DNA from: Ruminococcus sp.
GTDB taxonomy: Bacteria; Bacillota; Clostridia; Lachnospirales; Lachnospiraceae
Length of the DNA stretch: 64,000 nt
NCBI GenBank assembly: GCA_023663085.1
Contig: JAMPIB010000006.1
Span: 1 to 64,000, forward strand
Direction of reading: 5' to 3'
Positions 44,600 through 53,799 of this stretch are shown in pieces. Position 1 is the stretch's first letter, and the number at the start of each line of letters is the position of its first letter. The notes beneath the pieces are model-generated. The model did no database searches and was not told where the DNA came from. It saw only the letters and a program-made list of their open reading frames with translations. The position numbers and the translations under genes were made by a program.

Positions 44600-45418
44600 C
44601 TATCCTCTAAGTTCCCGCAGCCTCTTCCGCTTATCCGCCGCCCGCATCAGCGTCTCGCCGACCAAAACGGCATCCGCGCCGATCTCACGCAGTTTCGCCA
44701 CATCTTCCACGCTGCTTACGCCGCTCTCGGAAACAAATATTACGTCCTTCGGTATCAGTTCCCGCAGTCTGCGGCTGTTCTCGGTATCGACGCTGAAATC
44801 TTTCAGATTACGGTTATTGACGCCGATCACGCGTGCTCCGATATCCAGAGCCATCTGCACTTCTTTCTCATCATGCGCCTCTACTAACGCCGACAATCCC
44901 AGTTCATCACAGACAGCGATATATTCCTGCATCTGTTCTTTTGGCAATATCGAACAGATCAAAAGTACCGCGGAGGCGCCAAGTGTCTTAGCCTCATAGA
45001 TCATATAATCATCCACGGTAAAATCTTTGCGCAGGCAGGGAATGGACACCGCTTCGGCGATCTCCCGCAAATACTCGTCGCTGCCCAGAAACCACTTCGG
45101 TTCCGTCAGTACGGAAATACAATCCGCTCCCGCCGCCTCATACTCTCCGGCAATCTGTAGATATGGAAACTCTTCCGCGATCAGACCTTTTGAGGGCGAA
45201 GCCTTCTTGCATTCACATATAAACGTAATATCGTCTTTTTGTAAAGCTTTTTCAAACGCAAATTTTTCCAGTTTCTTCCAACCGCGGGTATCCGTGCTGT
45301 CGTTCATGCCCTTTGTAAGCGAGTATGCCCTCTCTTTCACGACTTCAAGCGGCACATTCCTCTTCGCCTGCTCCACCCGCTCTCTCGCGTGGGCGGCAAG
45401 CTGGTCTAATATTGTCAT
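44600..45418 (-). CDS. trpC: Indole-3-glycerol phosphate synthase
   Basis: 272 residues. TIM barrel with FICECKKASPSKG, the catalytic Lys of PCLRKDFTVDDYMIYEA, GVNNRNLKDFSVD, SESGV and AVLVGETLMRA. It closes the indole ring. The gene lies 17 bases after trpD. TrpC and TrpF are separate proteins here, as in most Firmicutes. Confidence 0.97.
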   Translation of the reverse strand: MTILDQLAAHARERVEQAKRNVPLEVVKERAYSLTKGMNDSTDTRGWKKLEKFAFEKALQKDDITFICECKKASPSKGLIAEEFPYLQIAGEYEAAGADCISVLTEPKWFLGSDEYLREIAEAVSIPCLRKDFTVDDYMIYEAKTLGASAVLLICSILPKEQMQEYIAVCDELGLSALVEAHDEKEVQMALDIGARVIGVNNRNLKDFSVDTENSRRLRELIPKDVIFVSESGVSSVEDVAKLREIGADAVLVGETLMRAADKRKRLRELRG

Positions 45419-45435
45419 GAGTGGTGCGCTCCTTC

Positions 45436-46452
45436 CTACCTGTTACTCACCTCAACAAATTTCTTCAGCGTCTCCGCCGCCTTTCCCGAATCAATCAGTT
45501 CCGCCGCCAGACGCACGCCCTCTTCCATGCTTTCCGCTTTGCCGCCGACGTAGAGCGCCGCGCCTGCGTTCATGAGCACAGCGTTTCGTTTATGTCCCTT
45601 TTCCCCATTTAAAATGTCGCGTGTGATCTGCGCGTTTTCTTCGGGTGTACCGCCTGCAAGGTCGGCTTTCGTACAACGCTCAAAACCGAACTGTTCAGGC
45701 GTAACGATATAAGATTTAAACCAGCCGTCTTTTATCTCGCAGATCTTCGTCGGCGCACTCATGGAAATCTCATCCAGCTTATCGAGACCGTATACAACCA
45801 TGCCCCGCTTAACGCCAAGACTTATCAAGACTTGTGCCAGCGGCTCGACCAGATACTCGTCATAGACGCCGAGAAGCTGTCTGGCCGGAGAACCGGGATT
45901 GGTCAGCGGCCCAAGAATATTGAAGACCGTGCGGAAACCGAGTTCTTTGCGGATAGCGCCTACATATTTCATGGAAGTATGGTATTTCTGGGCGAAAAAG
46001 AAGCACATGCCGACTTCGTTCAGCAATTCCAGACATTTCTCCGGACTCTGCTCAATGTTTACACCGAGCGCCTCCAGACAGTCCGCCGTTCCGCACTTGG
46101 AAGACGCGGCGCGGTTTCCGTGTTTGGCCACCTTCATGCCGCCTGCCGCGCATACAAGCGCAGAAGTCGTGGAAATATTGAAGCTGTGCGCATTGTCGCC
46201 GCCTGTGCCGACGATCTCGAACAATTCCATATCCGTTTCCACTTTGGTCGCATGGTCCCTCATGGCTGCGGCGCATCCGGCAATCTCGTCGGTCGTCTCG
46301 GCTCTTGTGCTTTTGGTGGAAAGTGCGGCCAGAAAAGCGGCATTCTGTGTCGGTGTCGTTTCTCCGCTCATAATTTCATTCATGACCGTATATGCCTCGT
46401 CATAGGTGAGGTCTTCCTTATTTACGATTTTTACAATAGCTTCTTTGATCAT
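45436..46452 (-). CDS. trpD: Anthranilate phosphoribosyltransferase
   Basis: 338 residues with the PRPP-binding glycine-rich motif [37 protein letters not shown] and GPLTNPGSP. Transfers phosphoribose to anthranilate. The amidotransferase is a separate gene (trpG) just upstream, 22 bases away. Confidence 0.97.
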   Translation of the reverse strand: MIKEAIVKIVNKEDLTYDEAYTVMNEIMSGETTPTQNAAFLAALSTKSTRAETTDEIAGCAAAMRDHATKVETDMELFEIVGTGGDNAHSFNISTTSALVCAAGGMKVAKHGNRAASSKCGTADCLEALGVNIEQSPEKCLELLNEVGMCFFFAQKYHTSMKYVGAIRKELGFRTVFNILGPLTNPGSPARQLLGVYDEYLVEPLAQVLISLGVKRGMVVYGLDKLDEISMSAPTKICEIKDGWFKSYIVTPEQFGFERCTKADLAGGTPEENAQITRDILNGEKGHKRNAVLMNAGAALYVGGKAESMEEGVRLAAELIDSGKAAETLKKFVEVSNR

Positions 46453-46474
46453 GGTGATCTCCTCCTTTTATTTT

Positions 46475-47041
46475 TTATAGTTCAATGAAATTCTTTAACA
46501 TTGTCCTGCCATCCGGCGTCATAATGGATTCCGGATGGAACTGTACGCCGAAAATGGGATACTTCTGATGCTGGACCGCCATAATCTCCCCATCGGTCGT
46601 AACCGCGGTTACTTCCAGTTCTTCCGGCATGGTCGCCGCATCCGCCGCCAGAGAATGATAGCGCGCAACAGGCGCTGTGGCAGGACAGTTTTTGAACAAA
46701 GGACTCTGCGTACTGAACCTGACAAGCGACTGCTTACCGTGCATCAATTCTTTAGCATAAGTGACCGTCGCCCCGAACGCCGCGCAGATGGCCTGATGAC
46801 CAAGGCAGACGCCGAGAAGCGGAATCTCCTTGCCAAGCGCAGTCACGGCTTCTATGATGATACCTGCATCCTCCGGCCGCCCCGGCCCGGGTGATAAAAT
46901 GATGCGTTCGGGCTTTAACTGTCCGATCTCTTCCGCCGTCATCTCATCATTGCGGATGACCTTGATATCCGGCGTGATCTCGCCGATCAACTGATATAAG
47001 TTATAAGAAAAACTGTCGTAATTATCAATGAGCAGGATCAT
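46475..47041 (-). CDS. trpG: Anthranilate synthase glutamine amidotransferase subunit
   Basis: 188 residues. Class I amidotransferase with the nucleophile in LLGVCLGHQAICAAFGA, and the His-Glu pair in VQFHPESIMT. Supplies ammonia to TrpE. Its start overlaps the trpE stop by 4 bases (ATGA), so translation is coupled. It could also serve PabB, but the context fixes it as TrpG. Confidence 0.96.
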   Translation of the reverse strand: MILLIDNYDSFSYNLYQLIGEITPDIKVIRNDEMTAEEIGQLKPERIILSPGPGRPEDAGIIIEAVTALGKEIPLLGVCLGHQAICAAFGATVTYAKELMHGKQSLVRFSTQSPLFKNCPATAPVARYHSLAADAATMPEELEVTAVTTDGEIMAVQHQKYPIFGVQFHPESIMTPDGRTMLKNFIEL

Positions 47042-48504
47042 AAATCCACCTCCCCGCCAAGTTCTAAGGCATTCATCACCGCTTTGGCCTTATTGATGCA
47101 CTCTTCATATTCTTTTTCGGCAACCGAATCGGCCACGATGCCCGCTCCGCTTCTGACGAACACCTTACCGTTTTTCCGATAGGCGATGCGGATAGCTATG
47201 CAGGTATCCATATTGCCCGTAAAATCAATATAGCCGATGGCACCGCCATAGATGCCTCTTTTATTATCTTCCAGTTCGCCGATCAACTGACAGGCACGTA
47301 TCTTCGGTGCGCCGGAGAGCGTTCCCGCCGGAAGGACGGCTTCAATAGCATCCAGAGCGTCAAAATCCTCACGAATCTCGCCTCTGACCGTGGAACCGAT
47401 GTGCATCACATGGGAATAGCGCTCGATGGAATGCATTTTTTCCACTTTGACCGTACCAAACTTACTGATCTTGCCAAGGTCATTTCGACCTAAATCTACC
47501 AGCATATTGTGTTCGGCCAGTTCTTTTTCATCCGCAAGCAGTTCCGCTTCTAGCGCCGTATCCTCTTCTTCCGTCTTTCCTCTGGGTCTGGTTCCGGCTA
47601 ACGGAAACGTGTGCAGTACGCCGTTTTCCAGCTTGACGAGCGTCTCCGGGGAGGCTCCCGCCACTTCCACGTCCGTTCCCGAAAAATAAAACATATACGG
47701 CGAAGGATTTATCGTCCGCAGAACCCTGTAAGTATTGAGCAGACTCCCTTCAAACGGCGCGCTCAGACGGTTGGATAAAACAATCTGGAAAATGTCGCCT
47801 TCATAAATATGATGTCTGGCTTTTTCCACCATATCGCAGTAGCGCTCCTTATCAAACAACGGCGTTACCTCGCCTAACAATCTGCCGGCAGGTTCTTTTT
47901 TCTTCTCCCCTGTGCGCAGCAGCGCACATAACTGCTGTAATTCCATGACCGCCTTATTATAGCCGACTTCGATATCGTCTAACGGCATATTGACAATTAA
48001 GATGATCTTCTGACGGAAATTATCAAAAGCGATGACTTTATCAAAAAGCATCAGGTCAACGTCCTTGAAATTCTCGGTATCGGCCGCCTCTGTCCTGACT
48101 GCCGGTTCTGCATACCCCTGATAATCATAGGCGAAATAGCCGACCAGCCCGCCCGTAAAAGAAGGCAGATAGTCGAACCTCGGACTTTTATGATCGGCAA
48201 GAACCTGTCTTAAATATGCCGACGGGTCATCCGTCTGAAACGTAATATTGCCCGCTTTCATCTGCCCATTGATACAGGTGATCTCCAGTTTCGGGTCAAA
48301 GCCGAGGAATGTGTAACGACCCCATTTTTCTTTCTCCGCAACGGATTCCAGCATATAACAGTGCGTCGATACATTCTTCAATATTTTTAACGCTTCTAAC
48401 GGAGTGCATATGTCCGAAAGAATCTCACAGCTTACCGGAAGTACTTTATACTTGCCTGTAGCCGCGATCTCGCGGGCCTTCTCCAGAGTGGGAAAAAATT
48501 GCAT
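47038..48504 (-). CDS. trpE: Anthranilate synthase component I
   Basis: 488 residues from the ATG at 48504, chosen for AAGGAGG 9 bases upstream. The chorismate-binding domain shows IFQIVLSNRLSAPFEG, GASPETLVKLENGVL, PLAGTRPRGKTEEED and SGAPKIRACQLIGELE. The N-terminal regulatory part contains YMLESVAEKEKWGRYTFLG, where LLES-type residues bind feedback tryptophan. First gene of the operon, behind a T-box leader. Confidence 0.97.
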   Translation of the reverse strand: MQFFPTLEKAREIAATGKYKVLPVSCEILSDICTPLEALKILKNVSTHCYMLESVAEKEKWGRYTFLGFDPKLEITCINGQMKAGNITFQTDDPSAYLRQVLADHKSPRFDYLPSFTGGLVGYFAYDYQGYAEPAVRTEAADTENFKDVDLMLFDKVIAFDNFRQKIILIVNMPLDDIEVGYNKAVMELQQLCALLRTGEKKKEPAGRLLGEVTPLFDKERYCDMVEKARHHIYEGDIFQIVLSNRLSAPFEGSLLNTYRVLRTINPSPYMFYFSGTDVEVAGASPETLVKLENGVLHTFPLAGTRPRGKTEEEDTALEAELLADEKELAEHNMLVDLGRNDLGKISKFGTVKVEKMHSIERYSHVMHIGSTVRGEIREDFDALDAIEAVLPAGTLSGAPKIRACQLIGELEDNKRGIYGGAIGYIDFTGNMDTCIAIRIAYRKNGKVFVRSGAGIVADSVAEKEYEECINKAKAVMNALELGGEVDL

Positions 48505-48583
48505 GGTCTGTGACCTCCTTGTTAGTTTAATATGATATGCAGGCATGACGCCCGCTTTAAATCTCGACTCTGCTTATGCGCGC

Positions 48584-48621
48584 AAAAAACGCCCTTGACA
48601 GACTTTATCTATCTGTCAAGG
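48584..48621 (-). terminator. T-box controlled intrinsic terminator
   Basis: Perfect 10-bp stem CCTTGACAGA/TCTGTCAAGG (48621-48612 and 48602-48593), followed by GCG and a T-run on the minus strand, about 80 bases before trpE. Confidence 0.9.
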
Positions 48622-48909
48622 ACGAATAAATACAATGTTTATCCGCGGTGCCACCTTGTCTTCACGGGAAACCCGTGCACTTAGCAGGATACGAACATAT
48701 CCCCGGCAACTGACGTATGCCGATACGTTGCAGAATACTCTGTCTGACAGAAAACTTTGATGATGAAATCTATCATACATTTGACTGCACCCTCCGCGGC
48801 CCATTTGACAACTTGTTTCCCACCCGATTCTCAGCATCACGGGTTCTCTGTACAGGCATCATTGCCGTTATCTCCGCATCAACGGTTTACTTATTTTATT
48901 TATGAAACA
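48584..48909 (-). promoter_or_regulatory. Tryptophan T-box riboswitch of the trp operon
   Basis: The minus-strand leader holds the T-box consensus AAGGTGGCACCGCGGATAA (48657-48639), the antiterminator partner of the tRNA acceptor end, and a long Stem I upstream with AGAGAACCCG and GCTGAGAATCGGG elements. A UGG triplet at 48803-48801, flanked as AAAUGGGCC on the 3' side of Stem I, is the probable specifier codon for tryptophan. It ends in an intrinsic terminator. Uncharged tRNA-Trp should allow read-through into trpE. Confidence 0.93.
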
Positions 48910-48915
48910 TCTATT

Positions 48916-48944
48916 ATCTTACCATGTTTTGGGGCGGGTGTCAA
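48916..48944 (-). promoter_or_regulatory. Sigma-A promoter of the trp operon
   Basis: Minus-strand TTGACA (48944-48939), 17-base spacer, TAAGAT (48921-48916), placing the start of transcription just upstream of T-box Stem I. Confidence 0.85.
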
Positions 48945-48990
48945 TACGGGGTGGAATTTCAGCACAGAACAGTCTGCTTACTATTTAACC

Positions 48991-49182
48991 CTATTCTTTC
49001 ACTATGTCAATATCTATCAAATTCACACCGATTACATTAAGCAACGCTTTCAAGGAAAGATATTCTCTTTTTAAAAGTGCATATGTCTCTTTGGCGCCTT
49101 CCTTTTTCGCAGCCACCATAAAATCCTGGATTTTTTTAAATTGTTCAATGGTATCCTTTGCAATTTCTGCATTACTGGGCAT
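48991..49182 (-). CDS. Small hypothetical protein, 63 residues
   Basis: Helical, charged peptide (EIAKDTIEQFKKIQDFMVAAKKEGAKETYALLKREY). A GGGGGTGGGAT stretch precedes its ATG and a possible promoter, TTAGAC and TATATT with an 18-base spacer, lies near 49218-49250. No family recognised. It lies between the trp promoter and the next unknown gene. Confidence 0.5.
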   Translation of the reverse strand: MPSNAEIAKDTIEQFKKIQDFMVAAKKEGAKETYALLKREYLSLKALLNVIGVNLIDIDIVKE

Positions 49183-49263
49183 TATCCCACCCCCTAATCA
49201 TCAATAGCAGTCATCTGGTTGTAAACAATATACCATAATCAGAACGTAATGTCTAATATATTT

Positions 49264-50367
49264 TTAGCCTATAGTTATACCCTGATATTTTCTCAATATT
49301 GAGAATTTTCTCAATATGTACAAAGCCCTGTCCATATCGTCCTCATCAGGAGCAACAATCTCCGCTCGATTCGACAGGCCGCAGATACGCCGAGGCTCGT
49401 CGCCAAAACAGACTCTTCTGTTATTGGGACATTTGCACAGTCTTTCGGGAAACTGGTCTTTAAACCATAGAAATAAATCATGGTCTTCCTCATACAAAAC
49501 CTGGGCAAATTCGTTAATATTCTGGAAATGATTAAAATAGATACACAACATAAAATATTCATTGTCCGCATAGAAGCCGCATATATTTTTCCCCTTATAA
49601 ACATATTCGACTTTCCATTTAAAATCCGAGACAATCCCCCGAAGCGGCCTGATCTTAGCCTTGATCTTCAATCCTGCCAGATTCTCTTCCAGTTTCCGCA
49701 CCGCCTGTACGCTTTTTTCCGGCAGCGTCCTGCATATATCTTCTACGGTCGGAATCGGTGCATATGCGTTTTTATAATCCAGACGTAAGAAATTCATCCA
49801 TTTGTATTTACTTTCGGGCGCTTTAGACAGGTACTCAATCCCTTTCATCATCCGTCGATATGTTTTATGTTTTATCAGAAAAGTATCATCCTTCTCCTGT
49901 ACTTCAATACCAAGTCCGGATAACACTTTATATCTTTCAGCGTTATGCTCCGCGCCGTGAAAACGTCCCATCTGTTTCAATACTTCGGCGTATTTGTCTT
50001 TTCGCACTATCATAGCGCCGGACTGTTCACTGGTTCCTTCGCTTTTTATGCCAATATGATAAAAATACGATGCGTAAAACTGTATCGCCTGTTGAAAGGT
50101 ATTGCGTAATGTGCTTTCTCTGGCGTTTGTCACATGCTCTTTTTCTTTTTTCTTCTGTGGTTCCTGCTGCTTTAATTTGATGATATATTCTTCATACGGC
50201 TTTGGAAACACCAGATACCGTTCCGGTTCCCGATACATTTCACGATAAAGCGATACCATAAATTGATAAAACTGCAAATAGCCATCTTCGGTTGACTGCG
50301 CCAGAGGTTCATAGGGTGCAAGCATGTCCAGACAGTGTTTAATAGAGCGTTGTGCGTGGGTTGGCAT
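49264..50367 (-). CDS. Unknown 367-residue protein
   Basis: Not recognised. The N-terminal ~140 residues are helical with a Lys/Glu-rich break near 70-80; a repeated pattern of basic and aromatic residues continues to ~230; the C-terminal part (IRPLRGIVSDFKWKVEYVYKGKNICGFYADNEYFML) looks like a small alpha-beta domain, followed by a Cys-containing stretch (ERLCKCPNNRRVCFGDEPRRICG) with four Cys that could bind metal. AGGAGG stands 9 bases before the ATG. No membrane segment. Confidence 0.6.
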   Translation of the reverse strand: MPTHAQRSIKHCLDMLAPYEPLAQSTEDGYLQFYQFMVSLYREMYREPERYLVFPKPYEEYIIKLKQQEPQKKKEKEHVTNARESTLRNTFQQAIQFYASYFYHIGIKSEGTSEQSGAMIVRKDKYAEVLKQMGRFHGAEHNAERYKVLSGLGIEVQEKDDTFLIKHKTYRRMMKGIEYLSKAPESKYKWMNFLRLDYKNAYAPIPTVEDICRTLPEKSVQAVRKLEENLAGLKIKAKIRPLRGIVSDFKWKVEYVYKGKNICGFYADNEYFMLCIYFNHFQNINEFAQVLYEEDHDLFLWFKDQFPERLCKCPNNRRVCFGDEPRRICGLSNRAEIVAPDEDDMDRALYILRKFSILRKYQGITIG

Positions 50368-50493
50368 GGATTTAATCCTCCTGCTTGTGGGTTTAAAGTA
50401 CCATCAGTAACATAAATATGTTCAACATGTATTATCCTCCCAAATCCAAAAATCTTCAAGCATAAACAGGCGATGACAACACCACGATAACCA

Positions 50494-51588
50494 TTACTGC
50501 AACCGCAGCAACTCTTCCACCTGTTCTCTTTTCTCATATAAAACGCAGCCGCCGGCGTGGTCATCCGCCAGCAGGTCGCCGTCCCGCAAAGCCTGAAACA
50601 ACCTGGACTGCATGGCCTCTTTCAGTGAAGTATCCCGTACATTGATGTCCGAATAGGGAGAGAACGGGCAGGGTTCTGCCCCGCCATGCGAATTGATATG
50701 GAAAAAGCCGCGGCCCGCCGCAATACAGCCGCCGGAACTTTTTTCATCCCCCGGAAAAGAAACGAAGACCATCTCCGGATATTCTCCGCGCAGCCGTCCG
50801 ATACCGCTTTTTAAAAGTTCCCGTTCTTCTTCTCCGGGCGCAAGTTCCTGACTTTCCTGCGTAACAGGTACGAATTCGACATAGACCACCAGTTTACATC
50901 CACGCCTGGCAAGAGAGTCCAGAAAGTCGGCAGAGATGACCTCCTGCGCATTCTCTGTCGTTACCGTGACGGATACGCCGAACAGCAGACCTTTTTCATG
51001 AAAACTGTCCATATTGGCGATCAGTTTCTCATAGATTCCCTCTCCCCTGCGTCTATCCGTTTCTTCTCTTCCGCCTTCTATACTCATGACCGGGATCAGA
51101 TTGCGGCACTGGTCAAAAAGCCTAAAATATTTTTCATCCATATAAGTCCCATTAGTAAAAATGGGAAAGATAATGTCCTGCATTTTCCCTGCCGCCTCAA
51201 CAATATCTCTTCTAAGCAGCGGTTCACCGCCCGCAAGCAGGATATAACTTATACCGATCTCCTCCGCTTCTTTGAAAATGGAAAGCCATTCCTTACTTGT
51301 AAGCTGGCTTACCGGCTCTGTATCCTGTGTCGCGTGATTGCATCTGGAATAGCATCCCGCACAGTGCAGGTTGCAGCTGCTGGTAATGCTGGCGATCAGA
51401 AAAGGCGGGATATGTAAGCCGTTTTCTTCTTCTTTAGCCCGTATCTTCGAGGCTTTCCTGCTCGCCGCCGCAAATTTTACCATGAACGCACTTTCCCGCG
51501 GGTCTTGTAACGTCGCTTTCAGAGAATCGGCTACGATCCGTTCTACGCCCCGCGTCATATACGCCTGAATGTCAAAATTTTCATCCAT
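50494..51588 (-). CDS. Radical SAM protein with SPASM/twitch-like C-terminus
   Basis: 364 residues. The cluster motif CNLHCAGC follows a ~70-residue helical N-terminus; GGEPLLR and the FTNGTYMD strand complete the radical SAM core. The C-terminal region has further Cys (GGCIAAGRGFFHINSHGGAEPCPFSPYSDINVRD and GGCVLYEKR) as in SPASM or twitch domains. Such enzymes modify peptides or cofactors, but no precursor peptide was found beside it. It follows the flavodoxin gene by 31 bases; the flavodoxin may supply its electrons. Confidence 0.82.
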   Translation of the reverse strand: MDENFDIQAYMTRGVERIVADSLKATLQDPRESAFMVKFAAASRKASKIRAKEEENGLHIPPFLIASITSSCNLHCAGCYSRCNHATQDTEPVSQLTSKEWLSIFKEAEEIGISYILLAGGEPLLRRDIVEAAGKMQDIIFPIFTNGTYMDEKYFRLFDQCRNLIPVMSIEGGREETDRRRGEGIYEKLIANMDSFHEKGLLFGVSVTVTTENAQEVISADFLDSLARRGCKLVVYVEFVPVTQESQELAPGEEERELLKSGIGRLRGEYPEMVFVSFPGDEKSSGGCIAAGRGFFHINSHGGAEPCPFSPYSDINVRDTSLKEAMQSRLFQALRDGDLLADDHAGGCVLYEKREQVEELLRLQ

Positions 51589-51619
51589 AAGGAACGTTCC
51601 TCCTTTATTTTCCTGCGCT

Positions 51620-52030
51620 TTATTTTCCTACAATCTTTTTTGCAAATGCCGCGGCATTTTTACAGTCGTTTTCATCCGGTTTCCCCTTATGCATCGGCCC
51701 GAAAGAACCCTTGCAGTAAAATTCTTCTTCCGCCTGCGGGATCCCTTTTTCCTGCAGCAGTTTTCCTACCTGCTTATAAGTGGATTTTATCAGTGCGGCC
51801 GTACTGACATTAACGACTTTTCCGACTTTTACATGAATGTCTGAAATAAATTTTTTAACATTTTCATCCACACCATACGCATAGACCGAACTGCACAAAA
51901 AAAGAATATCCACATCCTCCGTAAGCGCATTTTCCGTTGTCTTTGCTTCTACGCCGATGGCACCCGCAACCGCCTCGGCAAGTTTTTTCGTATTTCCCGA
52001 TCTTGTGTAATACCTTACTGCAACATTCAT
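51620..52030 (-). CDS. Flavodoxin-like protein
   Basis: 136 residues. FMN phosphate loop YYTRSGNTKKLAEAV at residues ~7-21, then DILFLCSSVYAYGVD and a short C-terminal half, the size of small flavodoxins. It should bind FMN and carry electrons. First gene of a unit with the radical SAM enzyme and divergent from an HxlR regulator. Confidence 0.8.
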   Translation of the reverse strand: MNVAVRYYTRSGNTKKLAEAVAGAIGVEAKTTENALTEDVDILFLCSSVYAYGVDENVKKFISDIHVKVGKVVNVSTAALIKSTYKQVGKLLQEKGIPQAEEEFYCKGSFGPMHKGKPDENDCKNAAAFAKKIVGK

Positions 52031-52074
52031 AAGCGCACCTCTTCTTTCTATCTTTTTTTAGTTTTTTATAGGCG

Positions 52075-52144
52075 TACGGTAATAAATTTTCTTATAATTT
52101 TCTTATACTCTTAAAAAATGCTTTACTCTTATTTCCGTACCGTA
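52075..52144. promoter_or_regulatory. Inverted pair of TACSGTA sites in the flavodoxin/HxlR intergenic region
   Basis: TACGGTA (52075-52081) and TACCGTA (52138-52144) are reverse complements of one another, 56 bases apart, in an AT-rich divergent promoter region. They are plausible binding sites for the HxlR protein at 52233. Confidence 0.4.
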
Positions 52145-52232
52145 TATAATTATATGAAAAACATGTATCAAGTGTCAATTACCAAGATATTTGTGAGTAA
52201 GTAAGATAAAAATGAGTTAAAGGAGAAACACT

Positions 52233-52559
52233 ATGACAGTCAGCCATCCCTGTCCCTGCACAGAAGCCTGCCCGCTGCAAAAGGCAGCAAACGCCCTCGG
52301 CGGAAAATGGAAACTTTCCATCCTGTGTTCCTTAAATGCCAGCGGATCTACACGCTATAACGACCTGAAACGAAAGATAAAAGGAATCTCTAATACAATG
52401 CTGGCCAAATCTCTGAAGGAACTGGAGGACAACGGACTTATCAAGCGTACCGAATACATGGAAGTCCCTATCCGGGTAGAGTACGAAACCACCGATCTGA
52501 CACAGGACTTATTACCGATCTTATCGGAATTAGCGAAGTGGTCGGTCAACATCAAGTAA
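52233..52559 (+). CDS. HxlR-family winged-helix regulator with N-terminal cysteines
   Basis: 108 residues. HxlR fold: LGGKWKLSILCSLNASGSTRYNDLKRKIKGISNTMLAKSLKELEDNGLI. The start CPCTEACPL has three Cys before the first helix; members such as YodB and HypR sense quinones or disulfide stress through a Cys at this place. AAAGGAG lies 8 bases upstream of the ATG. Divergent from the flavodoxin-radical SAM pair, which it probably controls. Its last 30 bases overlap the end of the convergent DUF4129 gene. Confidence 0.88.
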   Translation: MTVSHPCPCTEACPLQKAANALGGKWKLSILCSLNASGSTRYNDLKRKIKGISNTMLAKSLKELEDNGLIKRTEYMEVPIRVEYETTDLTQDLLPILSELAKWSVNIK

Positions 52560-53780
52560 CTCCCCATACCGCGCCTTCTCATACCGCTCATGCAGGGCCT
52601 GCATCTGTGCTTCTCCGGCGATCCCGGCTTTTATTTCGATCTCTGTCGGGGACTCGGAGACTGCGGGCCGCTCTTTCCGGTAATGTCTTATCGTTTTGCG
52701 GTACTGTTTTCTGATACGCTCTCTTTCCGAAAGCCTGCGGGAATGCCCTTTGCGGGCCTTTTTCTGCGCCGGTTCGCTCTCCTGCAGTTCTTCCACGATA
52801 TCGCCGTTTTCATCCCTGGTCTCGCGGAAAATACGAAACTGCGCACGAATGGCTTTTAACAGCAAATATACGGCAAACAGAAAGACTCCCGCCATAAAAA
52901 GATAAGACAGGGCCGTAAGCCAGCGCGGCATCGGCTTCGGTTCGCCGTAAAAGTCTTTCAGTTCCTCCATAGGGTCCTCTCCGCCCTGACCGCCCTCATT
53001 TTCCATTTCCAATTCGCCGTAATCTATTTTTCTATCAAGCGCCCATTTTCTGATATCCGAATATTTACGTGCATCCGCCGTAAAACCGGAAACTGCCGCA
53101 GCGCCAATGAGCAAAACCAGAAAAACGGTCAGTATCCCGCTGCCGATCCCATAAATTCTTTTGGACGGCAGATTGCAGGTTCTTTTATTTAACGACAGGT
53201 AATTTTCCGTTTCCACCACATACTGATAGGCAAAAAATACCGGCGTATACAAGGCCGCGCTGAAAAGCGCCTCGTTACAGACCGCCGGACTGCTCACGTT
53301 CTGCGCCACAATATAGATAATAAGGAAATAAAAAAGTACCGGAAATGCAGGTTCCCGCAGATCATCACGCAAAGGTCGCCAGTACGGATCCGCCTCCTGG
53401 GAAGCTTCTTCCTGCTCTTTCCTGCGCAGACGCTTAAGCATCCTGTCAACGATCACGAATATCGTCTCTATGGAAAGTGCGGCCGCGTAACCTATCGACA
53501 TTCCCATCGGATAGAGCGAGCGCGCAATGTAACTGCCAAGAGCCCCCATCGCCGCAAAGGTCAGTATCGAAATGACCAGATAAGTCAACATGCTGCGGCA
53601 TTTTTCCACGGCATAATCCGTTATCACGATGGGGAAAAAAATAAGCAGACATTTCGCATATAGATGCTTTCCGGCAATATCCTGCCATTCTAAACCAAGC
53701 GCACAAAACAGGGGCAGAATAATAGCCATAATAAGCGTCGCATGAACCCATCCGGCTGTTTTTTTGATGATTTTCCGCAT
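52530..53780 (-). CDS. Membrane protein with DUF4129-like C-terminus
   Basis: 416 residues. Seven or so membrane helices; helix groups at ~12-110 and ~150-235, one at ~290-315, then a cytoplasmic Arg-rich tail (SERERIRKQYRKTIRHYRKE ... TPTEIE-like SPTEIEIKAGI ... LHERYEKARYG) that matches DUF4129, the domain usually found at the end of TgpA-type transglutaminases. The transglutaminase core itself is not in this protein or beside it. Third gene after moxR and the DUF58 gene. Confidence 0.7.
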   Translation of the reverse strand: MRKIIKKTAGWVHATLIMAIILPLFCALGLEWQDIAGKHLYAKCLLIFFPIVITDYAVEKCRSMLTYLVISILTFAAMGALGSYIARSLYPMGMSIGYAAALSIETIFVIVDRMLKRLRRKEQEEASQEADPYWRPLRDDLREPAFPVLFYFLIIYIVAQNVSSPAVCNEALFSAALYTPVFFAYQYVVETENYLSLNKRTCNLPSKRIYGIGSGILTVFLVLLIGAAAVSGFTADARKYSDIRKWALDRKIDYGELEMENEGGQGGEDPMEELKDFYGEPKPMPRWLTALSYLFMAGVFLFAVYLLLKAIRAQFRIFRETRDENGDIVEELQESEPAQKKARKGHSRRLSERERIRKQYRKTIRHYRKERPAVSESPTEIEIKAGIAGEAQMQALHERYEKARYGELLDVDRPLR

Positions 53781-53799
53781 AGTAATCCCTGCCTTTCTC

